Shown one piece after another: positions 27,778 through 36,556 of a stretch of 64,000 nt of DNA. Numbering within the stretch: the stretch's first letter is position 1; each line of letters starts with the position of its first letter. The notes under the pieces were generated by a model that did not search any database, was not told the origin of the DNA, and saw nothing but the letters and a program-made list of their open reading frames with translations. The DNA comes from Brevundimonas abyssalis TAR-001. GTDB taxonomy: Bacteria; Pseudomonadota; Alphaproteobacteria; Caulobacterales; Caulobacteraceae. The stretch lies in contig NZ_BATC01000008.1 of the NCBI RefSeq assembly GCF_000466985.1, positions 20,103-84,102 of the forward strand, in the 5' to 3' direction. Made by a program: the position numbers and the translations under genes.

Positions 27778-28893
27778 ATGGAAACGAACTCGAAAATGGC
27801 AGGCGAGCAACTCCGGCTCGCCCGGCTGGCGCATGGCTATTCGCTCGAGGAGGTCGGCGAGCTGATCGGGGCGACCCGTCAGTTCATCCACCAGCTCGAG
27901 ACCGGCTCTCGGTCGCCATCGGACGAAGTGGTGGACGCTCTGGCCGATGTGCTGGGCGTCACGCCGGCCTTTCTGGCCCAACCGATCCCATCGACGGTGC
28001 GGCCGGAACAGTGCCATTTCCGCGGGCACATCACCCGGCCAGCCTCGATCACCAGCCAGGTGCTGGCCCGGGGCACGCTACTCGACAAATTCGTCGCGGC
28101 CATCGAAGTCCACCTGGAACTGCCGGCCGTGTCCTTCCCCGATCTGCCGGCGGCCACGGCCGAGGAGATCGAACAGGCGGCCGAAGAGGCCCGGCGATAT
28201 TGGGGACTCGGAACGACGGGTCCGATCACAAGCATGATGCGGGTGGTCGAGAACGCCGGCGCCGTCGTCACCTATTTCGGCGATCTGTCGGATCGGGTGG
28301 ACGCCTTCTCGATGGATCGGCGCAGGCCGATCATCGTCCGCAGCTCTCTCAAGGAGAGCCTTTGTCGGCAACGGTTCGACTTCGCCCACGAGTGCGGCCA
28401 TCTGATCATGCACCGGGGCATGCAGACGGGAGATCGCGCGACCGAAGACCAAGCCCACCGTTTCGCGAGCGCCTTCCTGTTTCCGCGTGGGGCTGTCCTG
28501 CGGGAATTCCCACGAGGGCGTGCGATCAATTGGCGCGCGCTGTTCGAGCTCAAACTCAGATGGAAGATGTCCGTCCGCGCGCTGGTTCGGCGGGGCTATG
28601 ACCTGGGTCTGTTGACCCCGGCCCAGTACCGCACCGCCAACATCCATCTGGTGAAAACAGGACAGGCCAAGGTCGAGACCTATGACGCGGACGACGCCTT
28701 GCCGGTCGAACAGCCTGAGCTGCTGCCGTCGGCGCTCTCGGCGCTGGCGGATGCGGTGGTCGGGGGCGCCGGGGCGATCGGGCGCGAGATCGGTCTGGCC
28801 CCCGCCATGCTTGAATTGATCACCGGCTCCAGCTTCCCGGAGCCCGGGCCGTCGATCAACGATCCGAAGGTCGTCCGCCTCCGGCCCATGTAA
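27778..28893 (+). CDS. XRE-family regulator fused to an ImmA/IrrE metallopeptidase
   Basis: 371 residues. An N-terminal helix-turn-helix (GEQLRLARLAHGYSLEEVGELI, then GATRQFIHQLETGSRSPSDE; about residues 7-60) is followed by an IrrE-like zinc protease domain with the active-site sequence FDFAHECGHLIMHRG (about residue 200). Proteins of this layout sense stress and cleave a repressor or antitoxin; ImmA does this for ICEBs1. The last 80 residues are unlike the family and not assigned. The gene sits at the left edge of the defence genes and may switch the element or its toxins on. Confidence 0.88.
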   Translation: METNSKMAGEQLRLARLAHGYSLEEVGELIGATRQFIHQLETGSRSPSDEVVDALADVLGVTPAFLAQPIPSTVRPEQCHFRGHITRPASITSQVLARGTLLDKFVAAIEVHLELPAVSFPDLPAATAEEIEQAAEEARRYWGLGTTGPITSMMRVVENAGAVVTYFGDLSDRVDAFSMDRRRPIIVRSSLKESLCRQRFDFAHECGHLIMHRGMQTGDRATEDQAHRFASAFLFPRGAVLREFPRGRAINWRALFELKLRWKMSVRALVRRGYDLGLLTPAQYRTANIHLVKTGQAKVETYDADDALPVEQPELLPSALSALADAVVGGAGAIGREIGLAPAMLELITGSSFPEPGPSINDPKVVRLRPM

Positions 28894-28929
28894 GGTTGGT
28901 TTGGTGATACGCCAATCTGATAACTCACA

Positions 28930-28999
28930 GTGCTCAAAATGAGGCTCTGTGAAACAGGGTATTTGACATGTCTCCACTTCGAGCACCATAAGTGCTCAA
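28930..28999 (+). promoter_or_regulatory. abiE promoter with GTGCTC/GAGCAC operator half-sites
   Basis: TTGACA (28,963-28,968) and CATAAG (28,987-28,992) form a good promoter with an 18-base spacer. The predicted transcription start is at or next to the A of the abiEi ATG (29,000), so the mRNA may be leaderless; no Shine-Dalgarno sequence precedes the ATG. A palindrome GAGCAC (28,981-28,986) / GTGCTC (28,992-28,997) overlaps the -10 element, and a further GTGCTC lies at 28,930-28,935 within a longer direct repeat of the start-codon region. AbiEi-type antitoxins are known to repress their own promoters through inverted repeats. Confidence 0.65.
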
Positions 29000-29824
29000 A
29001 TGCTAGGAAAGCTAAACAAGCTGGAGCGGCTGTTGCCGGAGGGGCTGGTGGTGGACTCCACCTGGCTCAACGAGCACGGCTACTATAACTCGCTCCGCGC
29101 CAAATATGTCGCTGCCGGCTGGCTCGAGCAGCCCGCGCGCCGCGTCTATCGCCGCCCGCGCGGCACGCTGGACTGGCAGCTGGTCGCCCTGTCGCTGCAG
29201 ACCCTGCTCGACTATCAACTGGTGGTGGGAGGCCGCACGGCGCTCGAACTCCAGGGGTTCGGTCACTACCTGAGCCGCGAGGTGCAGGAGGTTCATCTCT
29301 ACGGCCTGACCAGGCCGCCGACCTGGCTGAACGACCTCAAGCTCGGCGTCCGCTTCCTCTATCACAATCCGGCCCGCCTGTTCGGCCACGCCGCCTGGTT
29401 CGGGCTGCGCGGCCAGGAGCCGTCCGGCCCCGCCGATCCCTTCGCCTGGGGTCAGGCCGGCGTCGCCGAGATGCCGATCGGGCACTGGAAATGGCCGATG
29501 CTCGTCTCGACGCCCGAACGGGCCCTGCTCGAACTGCTCGACGAACTCCCTGATCGCGAGACATTCGATCAGGTCGACGCCCTGGTGGAGGGCCTGGCCA
29601 ATCTCAGCCCGCGTCGCCTGCAACTGCTCCTCGACGACTGCCGGAGCATCAAGGTCAAACGCCTGTTCTTCTTCTTCGCCGACCGTCACGGTCACGGGTG
29701 GCTGAAACGCTTGGACCGGAGCTCGATCAACCTCGGCAGCGGCAACCGCATGCTGGCCAAGGGCGGGCGACTCGATCCGACCTACCGCATCACCGTGCCG
29801 GAAGACTTCAATGCCGTTCGGTGA
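29000..29824 (+). CDS. abiEi: AbiEi-type antitoxin/transcriptional repressor
   Basis: 274 residues. The N-terminal winged-helix part (LNKLERLLPEGLVVDSTWL, then GWLEQPARRVYRRPRGTLDW) and the C-terminal AbiEi domain (VGGRTALELQGFGHYLSR, TPERALLELLDELP) match the AbiEi_3-type antitoxin family. It would bind the operator upstream and counter the AbiEii toxin of this type IV toxin-antitoxin abortive-infection system. The gene overlaps abiEii by 14 bases. Confidence 0.88.
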   Translation: MLGKLNKLERLLPEGLVVDSTWLNEHGYYNSLRAKYVAAGWLEQPARRVYRRPRGTLDWQLVALSLQTLLDYQLVVGGRTALELQGFGHYLSREVQEVHLYGLTRPPTWLNDLKLGVRFLYHNPARLFGHAAWFGLRGQEPSGPADPFAWGQAGVAEMPIGHWKWPMLVSTPERALLELLDELPDRETFDQVDALVEGLANLSPRRLQLLLDDCRSIKVKRLFFFFADRHGHGWLKRLDRSSINLGSGNRMLAKGGRLDPTYRITVPEDFNAVR

Positions 29825-30728
29825 TCTCTACGAACGCCAGGTCCGGTTGTTGATCCGCACCCTGCCGTACGTGCTGGTCGAGACCGAATTCGCCCTAAAG
29901 GGCGGCACGGCCATCAATCTGTTCGTCCGCGACCTGCCGCGCCTTTCGGTCGATATCGATCTGACCTATTTGCCCGTCCGCGAACGCGGGGAGTCCCTGG
30001 CCGCGATCGACGCCGGCCTGAGGCGGATCGCGGCCGCCATGGCCGCCGGGCTGCCCGGTGTCGTGGTGACGCCTGGCCAGGCGCGGCCCGAAGGCACGAT
30101 CGACAAACTTCTCGTCGCTGCGGATGGCGTCCAGATCAAGATCGAGGTCACGCCCGTATTGCGCGGCACGGTGTTCGCTCCTGAGCTGCGGAGCGTCGCG
30201 CCGGCCGTGGAAGACCGGTTTGGCTTCGCTGAGGCCCAGATGGTGTCCCTGCCCGACCTCTATGGGGGCAAGATCGCCGCCGCCCTGGATCGCCAGCACC
30301 CGCGCGACCTGTTCGACGTGCGCGACCTGTTGGCCAACGAAGGCGTGGGCGATCAAATGCGCCAAGCTTTTATCGCCTATCTGATCAGCCACCCTCGCCC
30401 GATGGCCGAAGTACTGCGCCCGCGCCGCAAGGACATCGCCGAGGAGTTCCGGCGGGGCTTCGTCGGCATGACGAAGGAGCCTGTCGACCTCGACGACCTG
30501 ATCGCCGCGCGCGAGGCGCTGATCGCGATCATCGTCGCTGAGATGCCGGCCGAGCACCGGGCGTTCCTGATCGGCTTCAAACGTGGCGACCCTGATTGGG
30601 ATCTCATCGGCCTGCCGACCATCGCCGACCTGCCGGCCGTGCGCTGGAAGCAGCGGAATCTGGACCAGCTCGCGCCCGACCGGCGCGACCGCCTGGTGGA
30701 AGGCCTGCGCGCCGTTTGGCCGTCATGA
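29811..30728 (+). CDS. abiEii: AbiEii nucleotidyltransferase toxin
   Basis: 305 residues. The DNA polymerase beta-like nucleotidyltransferase motif is visible (FALKGGTAINLF, then RLSVDIDLTYLP), followed by LPDLYGGKIAAALDRQHPRDLFD, characteristic of AbiEii/AbiGii toxins. In the family these transfer nucleotides and stop growth when a phage attacks. It overlaps abiEi at its start and the next membrane protein gene at its end (ATGA at 30,725). Confidence 0.92.
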   Translation: MPFGDLYERQVRLLIRTLPYVLVETEFALKGGTAINLFVRDLPRLSVDIDLTYLPVRERGESLAAIDAGLRRIAAAMAAGLPGVVVTPGQARPEGTIDKLLVAADGVQIKIEVTPVLRGTVFAPELRSVAPAVEDRFGFAEAQMVSLPDLYGGKIAAALDRQHPRDLFDVRDLLANEGVGDQMRQAFIAYLISHPRPMAEVLRPRRKDIAEEFRRGFVGMTKEPVDLDDLIAAREALIAIIVAEMPAEHRAFLIGFKRGDPDWDLIGLPTIADLPAVRWKQRNLDQLAPDRRDRLVEGLRAVWPS

Positions 30729-31393
30729 GGCGGCGGGGACTGGTCGCCTGGCTCCCCTCGCTCACCGCGGCGGCCTGGTTCACCATAGACAAACTCCTCC
30801 CCGACCTCCTCCCGCCGGTTCCCCGGCCCTGGGCTTGGGCAATCGTCGCCCTGTCCGTCCTCGTGGCGGCGTTGGCGCTGGGCGTTCGGGCTCTCCACGG
30901 CGTTCGGGCGCGCGTCCCGGGTCCGTGGGCGGCGAGACCGATCTGGTCGATCCTGCGGTGGCTCCACGAGCGACCGCGCGTTTCCATTCTCACAGCGGCC
31001 GCGTCGGCGGAGTTCGGCATTTCGACGCTGGACCAGTTCCGGATCAGGCTGACCGTCCACCGCAGCGTCGAACGGGCGACGGTGCCTTGCCGTATCGACT
31101 TCGAGCAGGCCGTCCTCACGCTGATCCAGGATGACCGGCAGGGCCAAAGGCGCTTGCGGCTGGTTCCCGGCGAGGCGGGCGGATTCCTGGCCCTGCCGTT
31201 GGCGTCGCGGCGCTCGGACTCGGTAATAATCGACTTCGTTCCGACGACCCTGCCCCTGCCGAGCGCTCGCGCACCCGACCTGCACAAACCCTTTGCGCTC
31301 GAATTGAGATCGGTTCACGCCGAAATTCAGACGCGTCGCCCGATGGCGGGCCGGCTGCCAATGGCGGCGCTGATCATCGCCCCGCCAGCCTGA
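30725..31393 (+). CDS. Unknown membrane protein coupled to abiEii
   Basis: 222 residues. Two hydrophobic spans near the N-terminus (LVAWLPSLTAAAWFTIDKLL and WAWAIVALSVLVAALALGV) anchor a mostly beta, cytosolic or periplasmic C-terminal domain of about 150 residues (FRIRLTVHRSVERATVPCRI, LRLVPGEAGGFLALPL). I recognise no family. ATG 30,725 overlaps the abiEii stop, so it is made with the toxin, and it ends 186-270 bases before qatA. It could be an accessory of either defence system or an independent immunity gene. Confidence 0.75.
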   Translation: MRRRGLVAWLPSLTAAAWFTIDKLLPDLLPPVPRPWAWAIVALSVLVAALALGVRALHGVRARVPGPWAARPIWSILRWLHERPRVSILTAAASAEFGISTLDQFRIRLTVHRSVERATVPCRIDFEQAVLTLIQDDRQGQRRLRLVPGEAGGFLALPLASRRSDSVIIDFVPTTLPLPSARAPDLHKPFALELRSVHAEIQTRRPMAGRLPMAALIIAPPA

Positions 31394-31662
31394 GTCCGAA
31401 TGCGATGACGGCGACGCCGATTCAGACGGGCGTAGCGTTCCGTAAATCTCATAGGCGTCGTGCGCATCACGTCGCCTACCGTAGCAGCAAGACGGTGAAT
31501 CGGGAGAGGATGTCGAAGAAGTATGTTTGCCGTGGCCGTCGATCCGCTGACGCAACAGCTTTGCCGTGTGATTCCTGAATGGACACTGCCCAGCCGTCAA
31601 GCTTAACGTTGTTGTTGATACGGCGCGTTGGCGAAGCGCTATCGCCCTTCCGGAGGTTTCGA

Positions 31663-33627
31663 TTGAGCAGACGCGCCGACCCATTCTTCCTGAGCGACCA
31701 AGAGACGGCGGTCGATCTTCTCTATTACGAGGCGATCGCGCGCACGGTTGTGCGGCTGGTGAGACAGAGCGCCGATGTCCCGGTGACGATCGGTGTTCAT
31801 GGCGACTGGGGCGCCGGGAAATCTAGTGTCCTGAAGATGACGGCTGCGGCGTTCGAGGGCCAGGACCGCGTCATAACCCTGTGGTTCAACGGTTGGGTAT
31901 TTGAGGGTTTCGAAGACGCGAAGGCTGTCGTCATCGAGACGATCATCTCGGAGCTTCGTCGTGCCAGGCCAGGGTCTGCGAAGGTTGCCGAAGCCGCCAA
32001 GAAACTCCTCAAAAGGGTCGACTGGCTCAAGGTGGCCCAAGCGGCAGGAGGCATGGCGTTCACTGCGGCGACCGGCGTCCCGTCTCCGGACTTGTTGCGA
32101 TCTCTGTACAACGGACTGTCCGGGTTCGTCGCCGATCCCTCCCAAATGGTGACGCCCGAAACCCTCAAGGGCTTGGCCGAAAAGGCCAGCGGGGTCCTGA
32201 AAGCTTCCGAAGCCTCATCGGAGACCGCGCCGGATCAGATGCATGCCTTCCGAGAGGAGTTTGAGGCCCTGCTCGACGCGGCCGAGATCGATCAGCTGGT
32301 CGTTCTGATCGACGATCTTGATCGGTGTCTGCCGGAGACCGCCATCGCCACACTGGAAGCAATTCGCCTCTTCCTTTTTGTGCCGCGTACGGCCTTCGTC
32401 ATCGCGGCGGACGAGGCGATGATTGAATATTCGGTCCGCCGTCATTTTCCCGAACTCCCGGCGACCACCGGCCCGATGAGCTACTCGCGGAATTATCTCG
32501 AGAAGCTGATCCAGGTTCCATTCCGCATCCCGGCGCTGGGTCTGGCTGAGACCCGAGCCTATGTGACCCTGCTCCTAGCGCAGAGGGCGCTCGGTGAGGC
32601 GGCGCCTGAGTTCCAATCGCTGTTGACGGCTGCGCGGGAGGACCTGAGGCGGCCATGGGCGAGCCGCGGTCTAGATCGGACCGTGGTCCAAGGCGCGCTC
32701 GGCGGGACGATTCCTCCGTCGGTGGAAGACGCGCTGCGTGTGAGCAGCCAGATTACACGGCTGCTCACGGACGGCACGCGAGGCAATCCACGTCAGATCA
32801 AGCGGTTCCTGAACTCCATGGCGTTGCGGCAGGCCATCGCCGAGGAACGCGGTTTCGGCGAGGACATCGAGTTTCCCGTCCTGGCCAAGCTCATGCTGGC
32901 TGAGCGGTTCGCACCGGACCTGTACGACCAGCTCTCCCGACTCGCGTCCACCGCAGTCGATGGCCGTGTCGCGGCGCTGGCCGTCCTCGAGACCGGGGCC
33001 AAGACTCCGCCAGCGCCGGTCGTCGGTCAGACAAACAAACCAAGAGATAAGCCTATCGTCGATGGCGCGGCGTCGCCCGAAGCTGAGGACTGGTTGAGGA
33101 GCGACTGGTCCAAGGGCTGGGCCCAGATTGAACCGCCGCTCGCGGTCGTGGACCTGCGCCCCTACGTCTTCGTCACCCGAGACAAGCGCAGCTATTTCGC
33201 AGGCGTGATCGCATCGGATCATCTTGAGGCGCTGGTCGAGAAACTGAGCGGATCGGCTATGGCCGCCCGGTCGGCAGATCCCGACCTGGGACGCATAACC
33301 GATACAGAGGCTGAACAGGTCTTCGATGCGCTCCAGACCCGGATACTATCCTCGGACAAGCTGGCCGCCGCTCCGCCCGGTGTTCACGGCCTGGCCCGAC
33401 TCGTCATTGCCCGGCCGTCTCTGCAACGTCGTCTTCTGGTCTTTCTCAGGGGCCTTCCGACCGACGCCGCGGGCGGTTGGGCGGTCACCAGTTGGACCGG
33501 AGCCTTCTCCGACACTCTCGTCGCGGCAGAGTTCGAGACTTTGCGTGCCGGGTGGGCGACGGCGGCGACCAACAAGGGCTTAAAGGCGGCCGCCGAGGCC
33601 GCCGCCGCGATGGACCGGAAGGTTTAG
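31663..33627 (+). CDS. qatA: QatA, KAP-family P-loop ATPase
   Basis: First gene of a QatABCD anti-phage system. The protein has a Walker A motif (GDWGAGKSS), a Walker B motif with following Asp (VVLIDDLDRC) and the wide spacing between them that is typical of KAP NTPases. I choose TTG 31,663 because GGAGG lies six bases upstream and the family normally begins a few residues before LSDQETAVDLLYYE; ATG 31,579 (682 residues in total) has no ribosome site. It lies one base before qatB. Known work shows that the qat genes together protect against phage; the ATPase role within the complex is not settled. Confidence 0.9.
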   Translation: MSRRADPFFLSDQETAVDLLYYEAIARTVVRLVRQSADVPVTIGVHGDWGAGKSSVLKMTAAAFEGQDRVITLWFNGWVFEGFEDAKAVVIETIISELRRARPGSAKVAEAAKKLLKRVDWLKVAQAAGGMAFTAATGVPSPDLLRSLYNGLSGFVADPSQMVTPETLKGLAEKASGVLKASEASSETAPDQMHAFREEFEALLDAAEIDQLVVLIDDLDRCLPETAIATLEAIRLFLFVPRTAFVIAADEAMIEYSVRRHFPELPATTGPMSYSRNYLEKLIQVPFRIPALGLAETRAYVTLLLAQRALGEAAPEFQSLLTAAREDLRRPWASRGLDRTVVQGALGGTIPPSVEDALRVSSQITRLLTDGTRGNPRQIKRFLNSMALRQAIAEERGFGEDIEFPVLAKLMLAERFAPDLYDQLSRLASTAVDGRVAALAVLETGAKTPPAPVVGQTNKPRDKPIVDGAASPEAEDWLRSDWSKGWAQIEPPLAVVDLRPYVFVTRDKRSYFAGVIASDHLEALVEKLSGSAMAARSADPDLGRITDTEAEQVFDALQTRILSSDKLAAAPPGVHGLARLVIARPSLQRRLLVFLRGLPTDAAGGWAVTSWTGAFSDTLVAAEFETLRAGWATAATNKGLKAAAEAAAAMDRKV

Positions 33628-33628
33628 A

Positions 33629-34447
33629 ATGGGAACCTCGAGCCCTTACGGAGGGCCGCAGATCGGCCTGATCCCCAGTTGGGTCGATGATCCGGCGACG
33701 GGCGTGGAGACGCCCCCCACCAGTCCGGCAGCGACGCCCGCGCCAACCTCCTCGTCTCCGGACACTTCCGGCGCCGGTTCGTTGAGGGGGGCTCGGACCG
33801 CGTTCAACAAGTTCGCCAGGACCGGTAACCGCGACGACCTCGCCAGAAGCGTGTCGCGCTATGTCCGCGACGGGGTCGGGGGCAGTCGCCGGGCGGCCAG
33901 ACGGATGGGCGAGGCGAGAGCCTCAGCGGGACGGTTGCTCGGCGTCGTACGGGACATTGCCCGGGACGGACCGGTCGAAGCGCTGCGGCGCGTCAACCTC
34001 GCCAATCTAGCCGGTCAACCCGCCGAAACCGTGCTGTTGGCGCTCCTCGAAGCCATCTGCCCGCCGGGCGGTACGCTCGACGAAGCAATCGCTCGCCAAG
34101 GAATGCTCGAGGCCATCGACGCGCTCGCGGAGGACGGGCTGGGCGCCTTTGACACCCTGACCCCGGGGCAGCTCGAGGAGTTCTTCTTGGACGTCGTCGC
34201 GCGAACCATCGAAGCGCGCATTCTCAATGACATTGGTTCACGCGGCATCAACCTGCCCACATCGGTCGCCGCCATCGATCAGCTCCAGGCCCAACTTCAT
34301 GACTTCGTCTCGGGCACGGTGCGACAGCAACTCGCGGGTCGGCTCGATGGGGTGGCCAGCCTGACCGACCGGAACGTGTTGGGCGCCGCGGACGGGATTT
34401 ACGAGAGAGCCTTCGATGTGCTCGCTGCGATCGGGGACGACCTATGA
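33629..34447 (+). CDS. qatB: QatB
   Basis: 272 residues, mostly helical. Its Pro/Ser/Thr-rich start (TPPTSPAATPAPTSSSPDTS) is followed by a region that reads like the QatB family: GAGSLRGARTAFNKFARTGN, VSRYVRDGVGGSRRAARRMG. The assignment comes from position (between the KAP ATPase and the QueC-like gene), size and this opening. It has no known enzymatic motif. ATG 33,629 follows the qatA stop by one base, and its stop overlaps the qatC ATG (34,444). Confidence 0.85.
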   Translation: MGTSSPYGGPQIGLIPSWVDDPATGVETPPTSPAATPAPTSSSPDTSGAGSLRGARTAFNKFARTGNRDDLARSVSRYVRDGVGGSRRAARRMGEARASAGRLLGVVRDIARDGPVEALRRVNLANLAGQPAETVLLALLEAICPPGGTLDEAIARQGMLEAIDALAEDGLGAFDTLTPGQLEEFFLDVVARTIEARILNDIGSRGINLPTSVAAIDQLQAQLHDFVSGTVRQQLAGRLDGVASLTDRNVLGAADGIYERAFDVLAAIGDDL

Positions 34448-35804
34448 GCGCGCACAGCATCGTCTGCCGTCTCGGCGACCGGGATCGTACGCGACTTCCT
34501 GCCGCCAAGGGACTGACCCGGACGGAGATTTCCTTTATCGAGGCGGATCGACGCCTCGACTACGGCCTCGGCCAAGCGCTGGATCAACTGGCGGGGGTCG
34601 GTCTCCGTCCCGGGGAGATCGCGGTTGATCTGGCGATATTCGCCGCAACGCTCACGGCTGCTGACACGCGGGTCAATCGGCACTCTGAGGCTCAGGACGC
34701 TGGACCCGGGAAATCACCCTGGAGACGCCGGTTTCTGATCCGGCCCTCTGGGCCTCCGTCTCGGACCTGCTGGTCCAGATGCTTAACTTCCTGACCGGGG
34801 ATCGCTGGTCCCTTCGATTCCGCGCCAGGGCTCCTGGCCTGAAACGATTAGCCCCGGCGCCGCTGCGGCTACCGCTACATCGACCGAAGGACGTTTGCCT
34901 GTTCTCAGGCGGATTGGACAGCTACATCGGAGCCATCGATCTGCTCGAGAAGAAGCGGTCGTCTCTGCTGGTCAGCCACTACTGGGATGGCGTCACGAGC
35001 GCCCACCAGAGCCTCTGCGCCGACCGACTCGAGAAGGCTTATCCCAAGTCCGACCTCATCCATCTGCGGGCTCGGGTCGGATTTCCCACCGGAGCCGTTC
35101 CCACATCCTCGGGCGAGAATTCTCTTCGGGGGCGGTCCTTCCTGTTCTTCGCTCTCGCCGCTCTCGCCGCCGACGCGATCGATGACGACGTCACGATCCA
35201 TGTCCCGGAGAATGGCCTGATCTCGCTCAACGTCCCCTTGGACCCACTCCGCCTCGGATCCCTGAGCACTCGCACAACACATCCCTACTACATGGCTCGC
35301 TGGAATGAATTGTTGGGGCAGCTTGGAATTCGGGCGAAGCTCCACAATCGTTATCGTCACCAGACCAAAGGCGAAATGGCGGCAGGCTGCGAGAACAAGC
35401 CGCTCCTGATGAAGACGGCGAAAGACACGATGTCCTGCAGTTCCCCGGCCAAGGCGCGATGGGTCAAGGCGCCCCCCCAGCACTGCGGCCATTGCGTACC
35501 CTGCCTGATCCGGCGGGCCTCGCTCCAGGTCGGACTCGGTTCGGACCCGACGACGTACACTCTGCCGGACCTGCATGCGCGACCACTTGATGCCGCCAAG
35601 GCTGAAGGGGAACACATCCGGGCGTTTCAGCTCGCGATCGCCCAACTCAGGACCCGGCCGAGCCGCGCCCGTTTTCGGATCCATCAGCCGGGGCCGCTGA
35701 ACGATCTCCCGGACGAACTGCTTCAGTATGAGGCGGTCTACGTCAATGGCTTGAACGAAGTAGATGCGCTGGTGCGTGGCGTCGTTGTAAAACCCATGGG
35801 ATGA
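34444..35804 (+). CDS. qatC: QatC, QueC-like protein, reading frame broken once
   Basis: The family product (about 450 residues) reads in two frames. From ATG 34,444 the first frame gives MSAHSIVCRLGDRDRT... to about 34,700; from TGG 34,701 the next frame continues TREITLETPVSDPALWASV and onward to the C-terminus at 35,804. One base missing around 34,700 explains it. The second part carries the PP-loop ATPase motif FSGGLDSYIG (34,905) and a four-Cys zinc motif (CGHCVPC, near 35,485), as in QueC, which makes 7-cyano-7-deazaguanine. Related proteins suggest nucleotide-like modification of a protein or nucleic acid in defence. If the shift is real the system is probably inactive. Confidence 0.87.
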
Positions 35805-36556
35805 ACGCCGTCCCGCCGCGCCTGATCGACTTTCATTGTCATCTGGACCTGTATCCCGACCAGGCAAAAATGATCGCCGAATGCGAGCGGCAGGGAGTCG
35901 TGACGCTGGCGGTCACGACGACTCCGAAGGCCTGGAGCCGCAACGTCGAGCTTGCGGAGGGGTCCCGAAACGTGCGCGTCGCGCTCGGCCTCCATCCGCA
36001 AGTGATCGCCGAGCGGAAGTCGGAGATCGCCATGTGGGAGCGACTTCTCCCGGAGGCGAAATATGTGGGCGAGGTGGGACTAGACGCGGGGCCTCGCTTC
36101 TACAAATCGTTCGAAGATCAAACCGCCGTGTTCGACCGTGTCCTAAGCGCCTGCGCCGAAGCCGGAGGTAAGATCCTGACGATTCATAGCGTGCGCGCTG
36201 TCGGACAGGTCCTCGGACACCTGGAGCGCCGTCTGCCACCGGACCGCGGCCGAGCCGTGATGCATTGGTTCACGGGGTCGAAGTCCGAGGCCAGGCGCGC
36301 CGTGGACCAGGGCTGTTACTTCTCGATTAACAGTCAGATGCTGATCCAGGAGCGCCATCGTGAGCTGGTGGCCAGCTTGCCCCTGAATCGACTGCTGACT
36401 GAGACGGACGGCCCGTTCACCCAGACGGCCGGACGACCGAGCAAGCCCTCCGACGTCGCGGATCTCATCTCCCCGCTCGCCTCCCTGCGAGGCGTCACCG
36501 CCGAGTCCCTGCGGCAAACCCTTCTTAACAACCTGCGTCTGCTCGTTACTCCGTGA
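35801..36556 (+). CDS. qatD: QatD, TatD-like DNase
   Basis: 251 residues of the TatD metal-dependent hydrolase fold. The metal ligands are present in order: HCH in LIDFHCHLDLYP, Glu in GEVGLDAG, His in ILTIHSVRA, His in VMHWFTG and Asp in LLTETDGPF. The gene overlaps the qatC stop codon (ATGA at 35,801) and is the last of the operon. Its end overlaps, tail to tail, the end of the integrase gene. In the Qat system it is presumed to act on nucleic acid. Confidence 0.92.
   Translation: MNAVPPRLIDFHCHLDLYPDQAKMIAECERQGVVTLAVTTTPKAWSRNVELAEGSRNVRVALGLHPQVIAERKSEIAMWERLLPEAKYVGEVGLDAGPRFYKSFEDQTAVFDRVLSACAEAGGKILTIHSVRAVGQVLGHLERRLPPDRGRAVMHWFTGSKSEARRAVDQGCYFSINSQMLIQERHRELVASLPLNRLLTETDGPFTQTAGRPSKPSDVADLISPLASLRGVTAESLRQTLLNNLRLLVTP

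Noticed and set aside
34690..34710. Programmed -1 frameshifting in qatC
   Set aside because: The junction has no heptamer of the X-XXY-YYZ type in the incoming frame and no obvious downstream pseudoknot; a missing base is simpler.
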